Source: Clostridia bacterium
GTDB lineage: Bacteria; Bacillota; Clostridia; Oscillospirales; Acutalibacteraceae
Direction of reading: 5' to 3'
Assembly (NCBI GenBank): GCA_017432485.1
Contig: JAFRJB010000133.1
Coordinates: 21,375 to 85,374, forward strand
DNA length: 64,000 nucleotides
Shown here: piece after piece, positions 50,437-60,113 of the stretch
Position numbering within the stretch: the stretch's first letter is position 1
Layout: the number at the start of each line of letters is the position of its first letter
The notes under the pieces: model-generated
What the model saw: only the letters and a program-made list of their open reading frames with translations
Told to the model about the DNA's origin: nothing
Databases searched by the model: none
Made by a program: the position numbers and the translations under genes

Positions 50437-52890
50437 ATGGCATTACTTGCTGCAGTAGCGCTGGATAACACTTCTTACAGTTTTGATAAACTCTATGACT
50501 ATATTGTGCCACAGCATTTGTGTGACACTGCTTTTGAAGGTTGCAGGGTTTTGGTACCCTTCGGCAGAGGCAACACGAAGCGGCAGGGTGTGATTATCAA
50601 ACTGTTTGAGGGGGACAGTGCGCGCAAAAAAGAAATTGCCGCGCTTTTAGATAAAAAGAATTATCTCAGTGCTGAAATGCTCTCGCTCATTTCCTTTATA
50701 AAAAACAGGTATTTTTGCACCTATTTTGATGCGCTCAAAACCGTTTTACCCAAGGGAATGAATTACCGCACGGATGCCGTATACTATGCGCTCAAAGAAA
50801 AAGAGGGTGAAGCGTCTTCTTTACCCGATGAGGAGCAGCGTGTATATTTGTATTTGTTAAAGCGCAAAACGGCGCTGAGTGAAAAGGCGATTTTGAAAGC
50901 GTTCTCGCTCAACAGTGAGAGTAAAGTGCTGCAGCATTTGTTAAAAAAAGGCTTTGTTATTCGCGATAACAAGGCAGACCGCAATATGAGCGATGCCACG
51001 CAAAAGATGCTTAAGTTTCTCTTGAGTGAAGAGGAATATGCATCAAAACGCCCGGCTTTAAGCAAAAAGCAGCAGTTGGTTGCCGATTTGCTTCATGATG
51101 CCGGCGCCGCTTCACTCAAAGAAGTCATTTACTTTTGCGGTGTAACAAAGGCCGTGCCGGATGCCTTGGTCAAAAAGGGCATCGCTGTCTATTATGACCA
51201 GGAAGTGTATCGCACTTTTCAGGAAAGCAGAGAGCCGCTGCAAAATGAGCCGATTGTTTTAAGCAAAATACAGCAGCAGGCGTATGACACACTTGTCGAT
51301 TGCCGCGGCGATGCGGCACAATGTGCGCTGTTATTCGGCGTGACCGGTTCCGGGAAGACTTTGGTTTACCTTAAACTGATTGACAAAGTGATTGGTGAAG
51401 GTAAATCCGTGATAGTAATGGTACCGGAAATATCTTTAACCGCGCAAACCCTGCAGATATTCAGAAGGCGCTATGGCGATGCGGTGGCAATTTTTCATTC
51501 TCGCCTGTCTGTCTCTCAGCGTATGGAAGAGTGGAAGCGTGTCAAAGAGGGAAAAGCAAGCATTGTTGTGGGCACCCGTTCTGCCGTGTTTGCCCCGACA
51601 AAAGATTTAGGGCTTATCATTATTGATGAAGAGCAGGAACATACCTATAAATCTGAAATGAGCCCGCGTTACAATGCGCTGGAAGTGGCAAAATACCGCT
51701 GTAACTATCACCGCTGTTTGCTTGTGCTTGCCAGTGCTACACCTGCTGTGGAAGACTATGCCAAAGCGCAAAACGGTACGTATTTACTTGCCGAGATTCC
51801 CGAACGCTACGGTGATGCCGCTTTGCCGGAAGTCATTATGGCGGATATGCGCGATGAAAAAGATGAAGCGGGGAATCAGCGTATTCTCAGCAGGCGTTTG
51901 GAAGAAGAACTGCGCCTGAATTTCGAGCGCGGTGAACAGTCAATATTATTGCTCAACCGCCGCGGTTTTTACACCTTTATTTCCTGTACCGCCTGCGGTG
52001 AAGTGGTTACTTGCCCGAACTGCAGTGTTTCTATGACATATCACCGCGCCAATAACCGCCTGATGTGCCATTTTTGCGGCTATACGCTGCGCCCGGATAC
52101 GCCTTGCCCGCACTGCGGAGAACCTTCGCTGTCTTTAAGCGGTTACGGTACTCAGAAAATTGAAGAAGAATTGCAAAGAGCGGTTGGCAGAGCGCGCATT
52201 TTGCGCATGGATACCGATACGACCATGCAAAAGCTTTCTCATGAGCAAATGCTTGATGCGTTTGCCAAAGGGGACTATGATATTTTAATCGGTACCCAAA
52301 TGGTCGCCAAAGGCTTAGATTTTGCCAATGTAACGTTGGCGGCAGTGGTCAATGCCGACAGGGGGCTTTATAACTATGATTACCGCTGCAGTGAAAACAC
52401 GTTTTCTCTGATTACGCAGGTTGTCGGCAGAAGCGGCAGGGGTGATAAAAAAGGCAGAGCGATTATTCAGACATCAACCCCCGATAATCCGATATTGCGC
52501 CTGGCTGCAAAACAGGACTATGTGTCATTTTATGAAACGGAACATGAAATGCGCCGGCTGATGATATATCCGCCGTTTTGTGATTTGTGCCTGGTGGCGT
52601 GTATTGCGCCGACCGAGGCGGCAGCAGCAAAAGCTTCTTTATATTGTTTTAATACTTTAAAAGAATTAAATAATATTACATATACAGATGTAAAAATGAT
52701 GATTTTAGGGCCTGCACCGGCAGCGCTGCTAAAAGCAAACAATAAGTACAGATACAGGTTGATTATCAAATGCAAGAACTCACCGCGGTTTCGGCAGATG
52801 GTTGCGCAAATGCTTGTCGGTGCCGGCGAAAACAAAGAGTTGAAAGCGGTCACGGTTATTGCGGATGTGAACCCTGTAGATTTGATGTAA
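50437..52890 (+). CDS. priA: Primosomal protein N' (replication restart helicase PriA)
   Basis: An 817-residue superfamily-2 helicase that restarts stalled replication forks. The 3'-DNA-binding domain starts YSFDKLYDYIVPQ. The helicase has Walker A FGVTGSGKT, Walker B with IIIDEEQEHTYK, and motif VVGRSGRGDKKG. The zinc-binding insertion has paired cysteines: CTACGE, CPNC, CHFCG, CPHCG. Completely preserved, with normal length. It starts 2 nt after rpoZ. Confidence 0.95.
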   Translation: MALLAAVALDNTSYSFDKLYDYIVPQHLCDTAFEGCRVLVPFGRGNTKRQGVIIKLFEGDSARKKEIAALLDKKNYLSAEMLSLISFIKNRYFCTYFDALKTVLPKGMNYRTDAVYYALKEKEGEASSLPDEEQRVYLYLLKRKTALSEKAILKAFSLNSESKVLQHLLKKGFVIRDNKADRNMSDATQKMLKFLLSEEEYASKRPALSKKQQLVADLLHDAGAASLKEVIYFCGVTKAVPDALVKKGIAVYYDQEVYRTFQESREPLQNEPIVLSKIQQQAYDTLVDCRGDAAQCALLFGVTGSGKTLVYLKLIDKVIGEGKSVIVMVPEISLTAQTLQIFRRRYGDAVAIFHSRLSVSQRMEEWKRVKEGKASIVVGTRSAVFAPTKDLGLIIIDEEQEHTYKSEMSPRYNALEVAKYRCNYHRCLLVLASATPAVEDYAKAQNGTYLLAEIPERYGDAALPEVIMADMRDEKDEAGNQRILSRRLEEELRLNFERGEQSILLLNRRGFYTFISCTACGEVVTCPNCSVSMTYHRANNRLMCHFCGYTLRPDTPCPHCGEPSLSLSGYGTQKIEEELQRAVGRARILRMDTDTTMQKLSHEQMLDAFAKGDYDILIGTQMVAKGLDFANVTLAAVVNADRGLYNYDYRCSENTFSLITQVVGRSGRGDKKGRAIIQTSTPDNPILRLAAKQDYVSFYETEHEMRRLMIYPPFCDLCLVACIAPTEAAAAKASLYCFNTLKELNNITYTDVKMMILGPAPAALLKANNKYRYRLIIKCKNSPRFRQMVAQMLVGAGENKELKAVTVIADVNPVDLM

Positions 52891-52911
52891 AAAGCACAGG
52901 AAAGGAAAACA

Positions 52912-53376
52912 ATGGGAATCAGAAATATTGTGAAGGTCGGCGATGATATATTGCGCAAAAAATCTCGCAAAGTAGAAAAGTTTGATGCAAGACTTCACAA
53001 ATTAATTGACGATATGAAAGACACTATGTATAAGGCGGAAGGTGTCGGGCTTGCCGCAGTGCAGGTCGGTGTATTGCGCCGCGTGGTGGTCATTGATTGC
53101 GGTGACGGTTTGATGGAGCTTGTCAACCCCGAAATTACCAAAACCGAAGGTGAGCAGCAGGATGTGGAAGGCTGCCTTTCCGTTCCCGGCAGAAACGGCA
53201 TTACCAAACGCCCGATGAAAGTGACCGTCAAAGCTCAGGATAGAGACGGAAATTGGTGTGTCTATCAAGGCGAAGGGCTTAAAGCAAGGTGTTTTTGCCA
53301 CGAGCTTGACCACTTAGATGGTGTCTTATTCACAGATAATATGATTGAAGAGGTGCGCATAGAATGTGCAGAATAG
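52912..53376 (+). CDS. def: Peptide deformylase
   Basis: Metal enzyme that removes the N-formyl group from new proteins. All three motifs are intact: GVGLAAVQVG, EGCLSVPG and CHELDHLDG (HExDH). Length 154. Its stop overlaps the start of fmt, the gene that adds the formyl group to initiator tRNA, so the two steps are co-expressed. Confidence 0.97.
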   Translation: MGIRNIVKVGDDILRKKSRKVEKFDARLHKLIDDMKDTMYKAEGVGLAAVQVGVLRRVVVIDCGDGLMELVNPEITKTEGEQQDVEGCLSVPGRNGITKRPMKVTVKAQDRDGNWCVYQGEGLKARCFCHELDHLDGVLFTDNMIEEVRIECAE

Positions 53377-54287
53377 TTTTTATGGGAACGCCCGATTTTG
53401 CGGTGCCTTCCCTGCAAGCGCTCATTGACAACGGTTATGAAATTGCGCTTGTTGTTACGCAGCCCGATAAACCGCGCGGCAGAAGTAAGCAATTAGTGAT
53501 GCCGGAGGTAAAGGCTCTGGCGCTTGAATACAATTTGCCTGTCTTTCAGCCGCAGAGTTTAAAAACGCAGGAGGCTGTTGATACGATAAAGGCGTTAGAA
53601 CCGGATTTTTTGGTTGTTGCCGCTTACGGCAAAATACTCCCTAAATCGGTGCTGGATATTCCGAAAAAGGCCTGTATCAATGTGCACGGTTCTTTGCTGC
53701 CGCAGTATCGCGGCGCGGCGCCGATACAATGGTCCGTTCTTAACGGCGACAGCGTGACCGGCGTTACTACGATGCTGATGGGTGAAGGCTTAGATACCGG
53801 TGATATGCTTTTGAAGAAGCAAACCGCTATCGGCGAAAATGAAACGGCAGCAGCGCTTTTTGACAGGTTAGCGCTTTTAGGTGCCGAAGCACTGATGCAA
53901 ACGCTGGAAACATTTGACAGCATCGTTCCCGAAGCGCAGGATGATACGGCGGCTACCTACGCACCGATGATAGACCGCTCACTGTGTGCGATTGATTGGT
54001 CGGATACGGCGCAGCATATTCACAACAAAGTGCGCGGTCTTGCCGAATGGCCGGTTGCACAAGCTGTTCTTGGCGGTAAGCGCATAAAAATTCACAGCGG
54101 TCAGCCTGCAGGCAAAACGCAGGCAGCACCCGGTACCATTATTGACAATCACAAGCGGCTTGTAGTCGCGTGCGGTGACGGTACGGCATACGCCATTACT
54201 TCACTGCAATTAGAAGGCAAAAAAAGAATGGATACAACTGCATTTTTGGCAGGGCACAAACTTGCAGTAGGCGAAAGGTTTGAATAA
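53364..54287 (+). CDS. fmt: Methionyl-tRNA formyltransferase
   Basis: Formylates Met-tRNA-fMet using 10-formyl-THF. The start IVFMGTPDFAVPSLQALID, the folate-site NVHGSLLPQYRGAAPIQWS, and the C-terminal anticodon-binding domain (RGLAEWPVAQA) are present. 307 residues. It overlaps def by 13 nt, and the initiator tRNA it serves is elsewhere in this window (23219). Confidence 0.97.
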   Translation: MCRIVFMGTPDFAVPSLQALIDNGYEIALVVTQPDKPRGRSKQLVMPEVKALALEYNLPVFQPQSLKTQEAVDTIKALEPDFLVVAAYGKILPKSVLDIPKKACINVHGSLLPQYRGAAPIQWSVLNGDSVTGVTTMLMGEGLDTGDMLLKKQTAIGENETAAALFDRLALLGAEALMQTLETFDSIVPEAQDDTAATYAPMIDRSLCAIDWSDTAQHIHNKVRGLAEWPVAQAVLGGKRIKIHSGQPAGKTQAAPGTIIDNHKRLVVACGDGTAYAITSLQLEGKKRMDTTAFLAGHKLAVGERFE

Positions 54288-54288
54288 A

Positions 54289-55008
54289 ATGTATTACGGT
54301 TATTATGGCAATTTTTTGGGATTTGATTCCGTGACGGTGTGGCAGTTACTGCTTATTATCATTCCGTTTGCACTATGTTTGGGTGCACAGATTTTAGTCA
54401 AATCCAGATATAAGAAGTTTTCTCGCATTGCCAATGCACGCAATCTTACCGGCGCGCAGGCGGCATATGAACTGTTGCAGGCAAACGGTGTAACCAATGT
54501 GCAAATTGCGCGCGTGCAGGGGCAGCTGACCGATAATTATAACCCGAGAACCAATACGATTAGTCTCTCGGAAGGCGTGTATGATTCCACTTCAATTGCG
54601 GCAATCGGTATTGCCTGCCACGAAGCGGGGCACGCTTGTCAGTACGCGGAAAACTATTTTCCGATTAAAGTGCGATCTAAAGTGATTCCGGCGGCGAATA
54701 TCGGTTCCTCTATCGGACTGCCACTGTGCATTATCGGTCTGATTTTTTCGAGCTTTTCATTTTTATTTACCATCGGCATCATATTGTACAGCACGGTTTT
54801 TCTCTTTCAGCTTATCACCTTGCCGGTGGAATTTAATGCTTCTTCCCGAGCGCTTAAGACCATTCGCGAGCGCGGGTTGTTACAAGAGCAGGAATATGCC
54901 GGCGCCAAGTCGGTGCTCACCGCTGCAGCGCTGACCTATGTAGCATCTATGGCATCTTCACTGCTGACAATGGTTCGCTTACTGTTACTTAACGGGAGAA
55001 GAAAATGA
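54289..55008 (+). CDS. yugP: Zinc metallopeptidase of the YugP family
   Basis: A 239-residue membrane protein with an N-terminal transmembrane helix (LLLIIIPFALCLGAQILV). The zinc motif HEAGH lies in GIACHEAGHACQYAENY, followed by a double transmembrane hairpin and LPVEFNASSRALKTI. The family is common between fmt and rsmB in Clostridia, but its substrate is unknown. The frame opens at TTG 54280 inside fmt; ATG 54289, one base after the fmt stop, gives the typical YYGYYGNFLGFD start. Confidence 0.9.
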   Translation: MYYGYYGNFLGFDSVTVWQLLLIIIPFALCLGAQILVKSRYKKFSRIANARNLTGAQAAYELLQANGVTNVQIARVQGQLTDNYNPRTNTISLSEGVYDSTSIAAIGIACHEAGHACQYAENYFPIKVRSKVIPAANIGSSIGLPLCIIGLIFSSFSFLFTIGIILYSTVFLFQLITLPVEFNASSRALKTIRERGLLQEQEYAGAKSVLTAAALTYVASMASSLLTMVRLLLLNGRRK

Positions 55009-56276
55009 CAGCGCGGCAGTTCGTGTTTGAGTTATTACTGCGTTTAAATAAAAGCGGCGCCTACTCAAACTTGATCTTGGATAGTGCGCTGAAAAAATGT
55101 GCACTGTCCGGGCAGGATAAAGCATTTGCTACATCGCTCTTTTACGGTGTCATTGAAAAACAGCTGTATTTGGATTACCAACTGTCTTTGGCACTGACAC
55201 AGCCACTAAAAAAACTGCGGCCGGAAGTGCTTATTACACTGCGCATGGGTGTGTATCAGCTATTATTGATGGATAAAGTGCCCGATAGTGCGGCTATTAA
55301 TGAAAGTGTAAAGCTTATCAAAAAGAATCGTTGCGCCTTTGCGGCGGGTTTAGTGAATGCGGTGTTACGCAATATTCAAAGAAGCGGTGCGCGCTTACCC
55401 GATGAAACGGCAGAGAATTATTTGAGCGTGAAATATGCGGTGCCTCAATCGTTAATTGACTTATGGATAGAGGATTACGGCAAAGAAACCTGTTTAGGCA
55501 TTTTAGAGTCACTTGAAGAAATGCCGCAAACCGTCGTTCGTGTCAATACGCTGTGCACCTCTGCGCAAGAATTGATTGATGCGCTTGCCGCCGAAGGGGT
55601 GGAAGCCCACCCGGCAAAAGGTTTGGAAAATGCACTGGTAATTGAAAAAACAGGTGCTTTGCATACCTTGCGCGCTTTTGAAAATGGTTTGTTTCATATC
55701 GAAGATACCGCTGCGCAAAAAGCAGCGCTACTCATAGAAGCTCAACCCGGTGAGCGCATTTTGGATTGCTGCGCAGCTCCCGGCGGTAAGAGTTTTACGA
55801 TTGCCGAAGAGATGGGGCGCGGTGAGATTGTTGCGTGCGATATTTATCCGCAGCGTGTTGCGCTTATAGAAACAGGTGCACACCGCCTGCATATCGATTG
55901 TATAAAAACTTGTGTGCAGGATGCTACGATTTATAACAGCGACTTCGGTGCGTTTGACAGAGTGCTCTGTGATGTACCTTGTTCCGGTTTGGGTATCATT
56001 CGAAAAAAGCCGGAGATTCGTTTTAAAACGCCGGCAGAAATTGCCGACAGCGCTCATGCGCAGTTGCAAATTTTAAAGACTGCTTTTCGTTACTTAAAAC
56101 CCGGCGGTACATTGGTGTATGCGACCTGTACGCTTCATAAAGCCGAAAATGAGGCAGTGATTGATTCCTTTATGAAAGAGCACAGCGCAGAAGTTATATT
56201 TCAAAAGACATTTTTCCCGCATATTGACCATACAGATGGTTTCTATGCGGCGGTAATCAAAAAGAATGAAGAATAA
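55005..56276 (+). CDS. rsmB: 16S rRNA m5C967 methyltransferase RsmB
   Basis: A NusB-like N-terminal RNA-binding domain (about 1-140) precedes the methyltransferase domain with motif I ILDCCAAPGGKSFTIAE, motif IV DVPCSGLG (catalytic Cys) and motif VI YATCTLHKAENE (second Cys). Length 423 is normal. The start overlaps yugP by four bases and the end overlaps rlmN by 11. Confidence 0.95.
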   Translation: MTARQFVFELLLRLNKSGAYSNLILDSALKKCALSGQDKAFATSLFYGVIEKQLYLDYQLSLALTQPLKKLRPEVLITLRMGVYQLLLMDKVPDSAAINESVKLIKKNRCAFAAGLVNAVLRNIQRSGARLPDETAENYLSVKYAVPQSLIDLWIEDYGKETCLGILESLEEMPQTVVRVNTLCTSAQELIDALAAEGVEAHPAKGLENALVIEKTGALHTLRAFENGLFHIEDTAAQKAALLIEAQPGERILDCCAAPGGKSFTIAEEMGRGEIVACDIYPQRVALIETGAHRLHIDCIKTCVQDATIYNSDFGAFDRVLCDVPCSGLGIIRKKPEIRFKTPAEIADSAHAQLQILKTAFRYLKPGGTLVYATCTLHKAENEAVIDSFMKEHSAEVIFQKTFFPHIDHTDGFYAAVIKKNEE

Positions 56277-57324
56277 AACCGATATCAAATCACTGAATTT
56301 GTGCGAATTGGAAGCGGCTTTTGCGCAAATGCAGTTACCGAAGTTTCGCGCTTCACAGGTGTACCGCTGGTTACAAGTGCAGGGTGTCAGTGATTTCGAT
56401 GAAATGACAAACCTGCCTTTAGCACTGCGCGAACAGCTTGCGGCAGCATATTACATACCGAGTGCAAAAATTGAGCGTAAACTTGTTTCGGCACTTGACG
56501 GAACGGTCAAATATCTTTTTTCACTCTATGATGCTCAAACGGTAGAAAGTGTTGTGATGCGCTATAAATACGGTTACACCATTTGCGTTTCCACGCAGGT
56601 CGGGTGCCGTATGGGGTGCAAGTTTTGTGCTTCTACTTTAAACGGCTGTATAAGAAATCTTTCGGCGGGCGAAATTCTCAGCCAAATTCACGCGGCACAA
56701 AGAGATTTAGATATCCGTATTTCTCATGTGGTGCTGATGGGAATGGGTGAGCCGTTAGATAATTATGAAAATGTACTGCGCTTTTTAGAGCTGGTCAGCG
56801 ATGAAAATGCTTTACATATTTCGGCACGCAATATTTCGCTTTCCACTTGCGGTATTGTGCCGAAAATTAAGGAACTTGCAAAGCTGAAGCTGCAAATAAC
56901 TTTATCTGTATCTTTACACGCACCAAACGATGCGATTCGTAACACCATTATGCCGGTCAACCGCAAGTGGGGTGTCGATACATTGCTTGCGGCATGCAGA
57001 GAGTATGCAGAAGACACGGGAAGGCGCATCAGTTTTGAGTATACGATGATTCACGGGGTCAATGACAGCGATGAATGTGCGCGCCGGTTAGGTAAAAAAC
57101 TGCGCGGCATGCTCGCACATGTCAATCTGATTCCCGTTAATCCGGTTAAAGAAAATACATTTCACAAAAGCGACAGAGCGCGTATGGAGCGCTTCATCGC
57201 AGTGTTGAATGAATACGGTGTCACTGCCACGGTACGCAGAACTCTGGGTGCCGATATCAATGCTTCTTGCGGGCAGCTGCGGCAATCCGCAAAGCAGGCG
57301 GCACAAAAGGAGGTATCAAATTGA
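56266..57324 (+). CDS. rlmN: Dual-specificity 23S rRNA/tRNA C2-adenosine methyltransferase RlmN
   Basis: Radical SAM enzyme that methylates A2503 of 23S rRNA and A37 of some tRNAs. The cluster motif is CRMGCKFCAST (CxxxCxxC). HVVLMGMGEPLDNYENV binds SAM, and the conserved cysteines near the C-terminus (NASCGQL) complete the mechanism. 352 residues. The stop overlaps the TTG start of prpC. Confidence 0.96.
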   Translation: MKNKTDIKSLNLCELEAAFAQMQLPKFRASQVYRWLQVQGVSDFDEMTNLPLALREQLAAAYYIPSAKIERKLVSALDGTVKYLFSLYDAQTVESVVMRYKYGYTICVSTQVGCRMGCKFCASTLNGCIRNLSAGEILSQIHAAQRDLDIRISHVVLMGMGEPLDNYENVLRFLELVSDENALHISARNISLSTCGIVPKIKELAKLKLQITLSVSLHAPNDAIRNTIMPVNRKWGVDTLLAACREYAEDTGRRISFEYTMIHGVNDSDECARRLGKKLRGMLAHVNLIPVNPVKENTFHKSDRARMERFIAVLNEYGVTATVRRTLGADINASCGQLRQSAKQAAQKEVSN

Positions 57325-58052
57325 AAGTAGCAGGCCTCACGGATGTGGGCAAAGTCAGAGACAATAATGAAGATTGCTATGCGTTTCTTTCTTTAGACGG
57401 CGGCGCTGAGTTTGCGATTGTCTGTGATGGAATGGGAGGCATGGAAGGCGGCGAAATTGCCAGTAGCATTGCTGTCGAAACCATTCAAAAAAAGGTTGAG
57501 ATTGCTTTTTCTCCCAAAATGAAACCGGCGGCAATTGAGCGAATGCTGATTGCTGCAATCACAGCGGCAAATTTTGAAATTTATGATTATGCGCTTAAGC
57601 ATGATTTAATGGGTATGGGCACCACGGTTGTGGCGGCAGTAGCCAAAGAAGATTATATTGTTATTGCGCATGACGGTGATTCAAGGGCCTATCTTATCAA
57701 TGAAGAGATACGGCAGGTTACACAGGATCATACTTTCTTAAATGAATTATTTCAACTTGGAAAAATTACGCATGAAGAAAAGGAAAAGGACCCCCGCAAA
57801 AACATTATTACGCGGGCGCTTGGTGTCAGCGAGGAGATTGATGTCGATACCCTTGTGGAAGACGTCGCTGAGGGCGACACGGTTCTTTTGTGCTCAGACG
57901 GATTGACAAATTGTTTAACCGATGCGCAGATTTTGGAAATATGCAAAACACAGCAATTAGGCAATGCCCCGCAAGTGCTCATTGACAAAGCAAATGAAAA
58001 TGGCGGAACAGACAACATTACGGCGGCATTGATACATTACGAGGAGGCTTAA
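57321..58052 (+). CDS. prpC: PP2C-type serine/threonine phosphatase PrpC/Stp
   Basis: Manganese-dependent phosphatase that reverses the action of the PASTA kinase encoded next. Metal and active-site motifs are KVRDNNEDCY, CDGMGGMEGGEIAS, HDGDSRAYL, LCSDGLTNCL and GGTDNITAA. The frame runs back into rlmN, but AAAGGAGG (57306-57313) points to TTG 57321, giving 243 residues and the usual N-terminus. Two bases separate it from the kinase gene. Confidence 0.95.
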   Translation: MKVAGLTDVGKVRDNNEDCYAFLSLDGGAEFAIVCDGMGGMEGGEIASSIAVETIQKKVEIAFSPKMKPAAIERMLIAAITAANFEIYDYALKHDLMGMGTTVVAAVAKEDYIVIAHDGDSRAYLINEEIRQVTQDHTFLNELFQLGKITHEEKEKDPRKNIITRALGVSEEIDVDTLVEDVAEGDTVLLCSDGLTNCLTDAQILEICKTQQLGNAPQVLIDKANENGGTDNITAALIHYEEA

Positions 58053-58053
58053 A

Positions 58054-60093
58054 ATGGATAATTATGTGGGTAAAAGAATTGACGGCAGATACGAAATACA
58101 AGAGGTCATCGGCGTTGGCGGTATGGCGGTTGTGTATAAAGCATACGATACCATTGATGACAGAATTGTTGCCGTAAAGATTTTGAAAGAAGAATATTTG
58201 GCAAATGAGGAATTTCGCCGTAAATTCAAAAATGAGTCCAAAGCGATTGCTATTTTAAACCATCCCAATATTGTAAAAGTCTATGATGTCAGCTTTGGCG
58301 AAAGAATTCAGTACATCGTAATGGAATATGTTGATGGTATTACGCTCAAAGAGTATATCAATGAGCAGGGAATTATCGGTTGGAAAGAAGCCGTGCATTT
58401 TGAAATGCAAATTTTAATGGCATTGCAACATGCGCATGATAAAGGTATTATCCATCGTGATATCAAGCCGCAAAATATTATTTTGCTGCAGGATGGCTCT
58501 ATCAAAGTGGCAGATTTCGGCATTGCCCGTTTTGCGCGCTCGGAAACGAAAACAATGACCAACGGTGCTATCGGTTCCGTGCATTACATCAGCCCCGAGC
58601 AGGCGAAAGGCGATTACACCGATGAAAAGGCGGATATTTACTCTGCCGGTGTTGTTTTGTACGAAATGATTACCGGTAAAGTTCCTTTTAATGCCGATAG
58701 TGCGGTATCCATTGCCATCATGCAGTTGCAAAAGGAAGCGGAAGTTCCCAGCAGAATTAATGCGGATATCCCGAAGGGGTTGGAGCAGATTACAATGCAT
58801 GCTATGCAGAAAAACCCCAAGGAGCGCTACCAAAGTGCAGCCGAGATGCTGATGGATTTAAGAGAAATCTCCGAAAATCAAAGTGTTGTATTTCCGTATA
58901 TATTCGCAATCGGTGAGCCCTATGTTCCGGTAGAGGATAAGGCAGATGCAGCGGATCAAGAAAAATTGGTAAATATGCTCGAGAAAGAAGAAGATAAGGA
59001 AGCGGATGAGCTTATCGGTAAAAAGAGCGATGAGTATTATCGCGAAAAATACGGCTCGCCCAAAACAAAAACCGAGAAAAAACCTGTTGACAAGAAAAAA
59101 GTCGGTATTATTGTCGGTATTTGCGCAGCGGTTGCCGCGATTATCGCTGTAGTGTGTATCGTGATTTTTGGCGGTGAAAAGATTACTGTGCCGAAATTTG
59201 TAGGTCTTAACTACAACAAAGAAATTTCGAAATATGTTAAAGACGATACATATGATGACGGCAAGGTTAAGTGCAAAATCAAACTCGAATATACGGATGA
59301 TGTGGATAAATACTCCAAATATGAAACCGGTGAAGTAGTATTCCAATCTCCCGAAGCGGGTATGAAGATTAAATCGAATAAAATTGTCACGCTTACAATT
59401 CTTTCCACGAGTGAGGGTACTAAGATTCCGGATATTGTCGGAATGAATAAGTCGGCAGCGCAGATTGAATTAAAATCTAAAGGCTTTAAAAACTTCACCT
59501 TTGAAGAAAAGCCCGACAAGGATATGGCTGCGGGTAACGTCATCAGCACCTCGCCGTCTGTCGGCACTAAGGTGGATAAGGATACAAAGATTATAGTTTA
59601 TATCAGCTCCGGCTCCAGCTTCAAGATGCCCAATGTGATTGGAATGAGTAAGGCAGATGCCGAAAAATTCCTGGCGGATTATAAACTCAATATTACCTAT
59701 GTGCAGGAAGACAGTGAAAAAGCAAAAGATACCGTCTTAAAGCAATCCATCTCGGAAGGTCAAAAGACAAATATCGGCGACTCTGTCTCACTGACTGTTT
59801 CCAGCGGTAATGCGCCGACAACCACCACAACGGAAACCACGGCTCCTGTTGAGAAGAGTGTAACTATTACGTTTAACTTGCCCACAGAAAACGGTGCGGG
59901 CGAAGTCGGTGGCAGCGGATATCTGCAAGTGTTCTTGGATGGCTCCGTGCGCATTGATTCCGATACTGTCATTTGTGACGGCAGCAGCTATTCCGTTACG
60001 GCAACCGGTTCCGGCAAAAAGGAAGTATCCATTGAAGTGGATAACAATGTAATTAAAACAATCTTTGTCAACTTTGACAACGGCACTTATTAA
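58054..60093 (+). CDS. prkC: Serine/threonine protein kinase with PASTA domains (PrkC/Stk type)
   Basis: Membrane kinase that senses peptidoglycan fragments and regulates growth, division and, in Bacillus, spore germination. The kinase domain (about 10-270) has IGVGGMAVVYKA, VAVKIL, HRDIKPQNI and DFGIARF. An acidic linker, then one transmembrane helix (VGIIVGICAAVAAIIAVVCI, about 350-370). Three extracellular PASTA domains start at VPKFVGLNY, IPDIVGMNK and MPNVIGMSK. A C-terminal beta-rich tail of about 80 residues, with a Thr linker, is an addition beyond the PASTA units. The operon prpC-prkC-rsgA is typical. Confidence 0.95.
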   Translation: MDNYVGKRIDGRYEIQEVIGVGGMAVVYKAYDTIDDRIVAVKILKEEYLANEEFRRKFKNESKAIAILNHPNIVKVYDVSFGERIQYIVMEYVDGITLKEYINEQGIIGWKEAVHFEMQILMALQHAHDKGIIHRDIKPQNIILLQDGSIKVADFGIARFARSETKTMTNGAIGSVHYISPEQAKGDYTDEKADIYSAGVVLYEMITGKVPFNADSAVSIAIMQLQKEAEVPSRINADIPKGLEQITMHAMQKNPKERYQSAAEMLMDLREISENQSVVFPYIFAIGEPYVPVEDKADAADQEKLVNMLEKEEDKEADELIGKKSDEYYREKYGSPKTKTEKKPVDKKKVGIIVGICAAVAAIIAVVCIVIFGGEKITVPKFVGLNYNKEISKYVKDDTYDDGKVKCKIKLEYTDDVDKYSKYETGEVVFQSPEAGMKIKSNKIVTLTILSTSEGTKIPDIVGMNKSAAQIELKSKGFKNFTFEEKPDKDMAAGNVISTSPSVGTKVDKDTKIIVYISSGSSFKMPNVIGMSKADAEKFLADYKLNITYVQEDSEKAKDTVLKQSISEGQKTNIGDSVSLTVSSGNAPTTTTTETTAPVEKSVTITFNLPTENGAGEVGGSGYLQVFLDGSVRIDSDTVICDGSSYSVTATGSGKKEVSIEVDNNVIKTIFVNFDNGTY

Positions 60094-60113
60094 TATAGCG
60101 GCAATAGTAATAT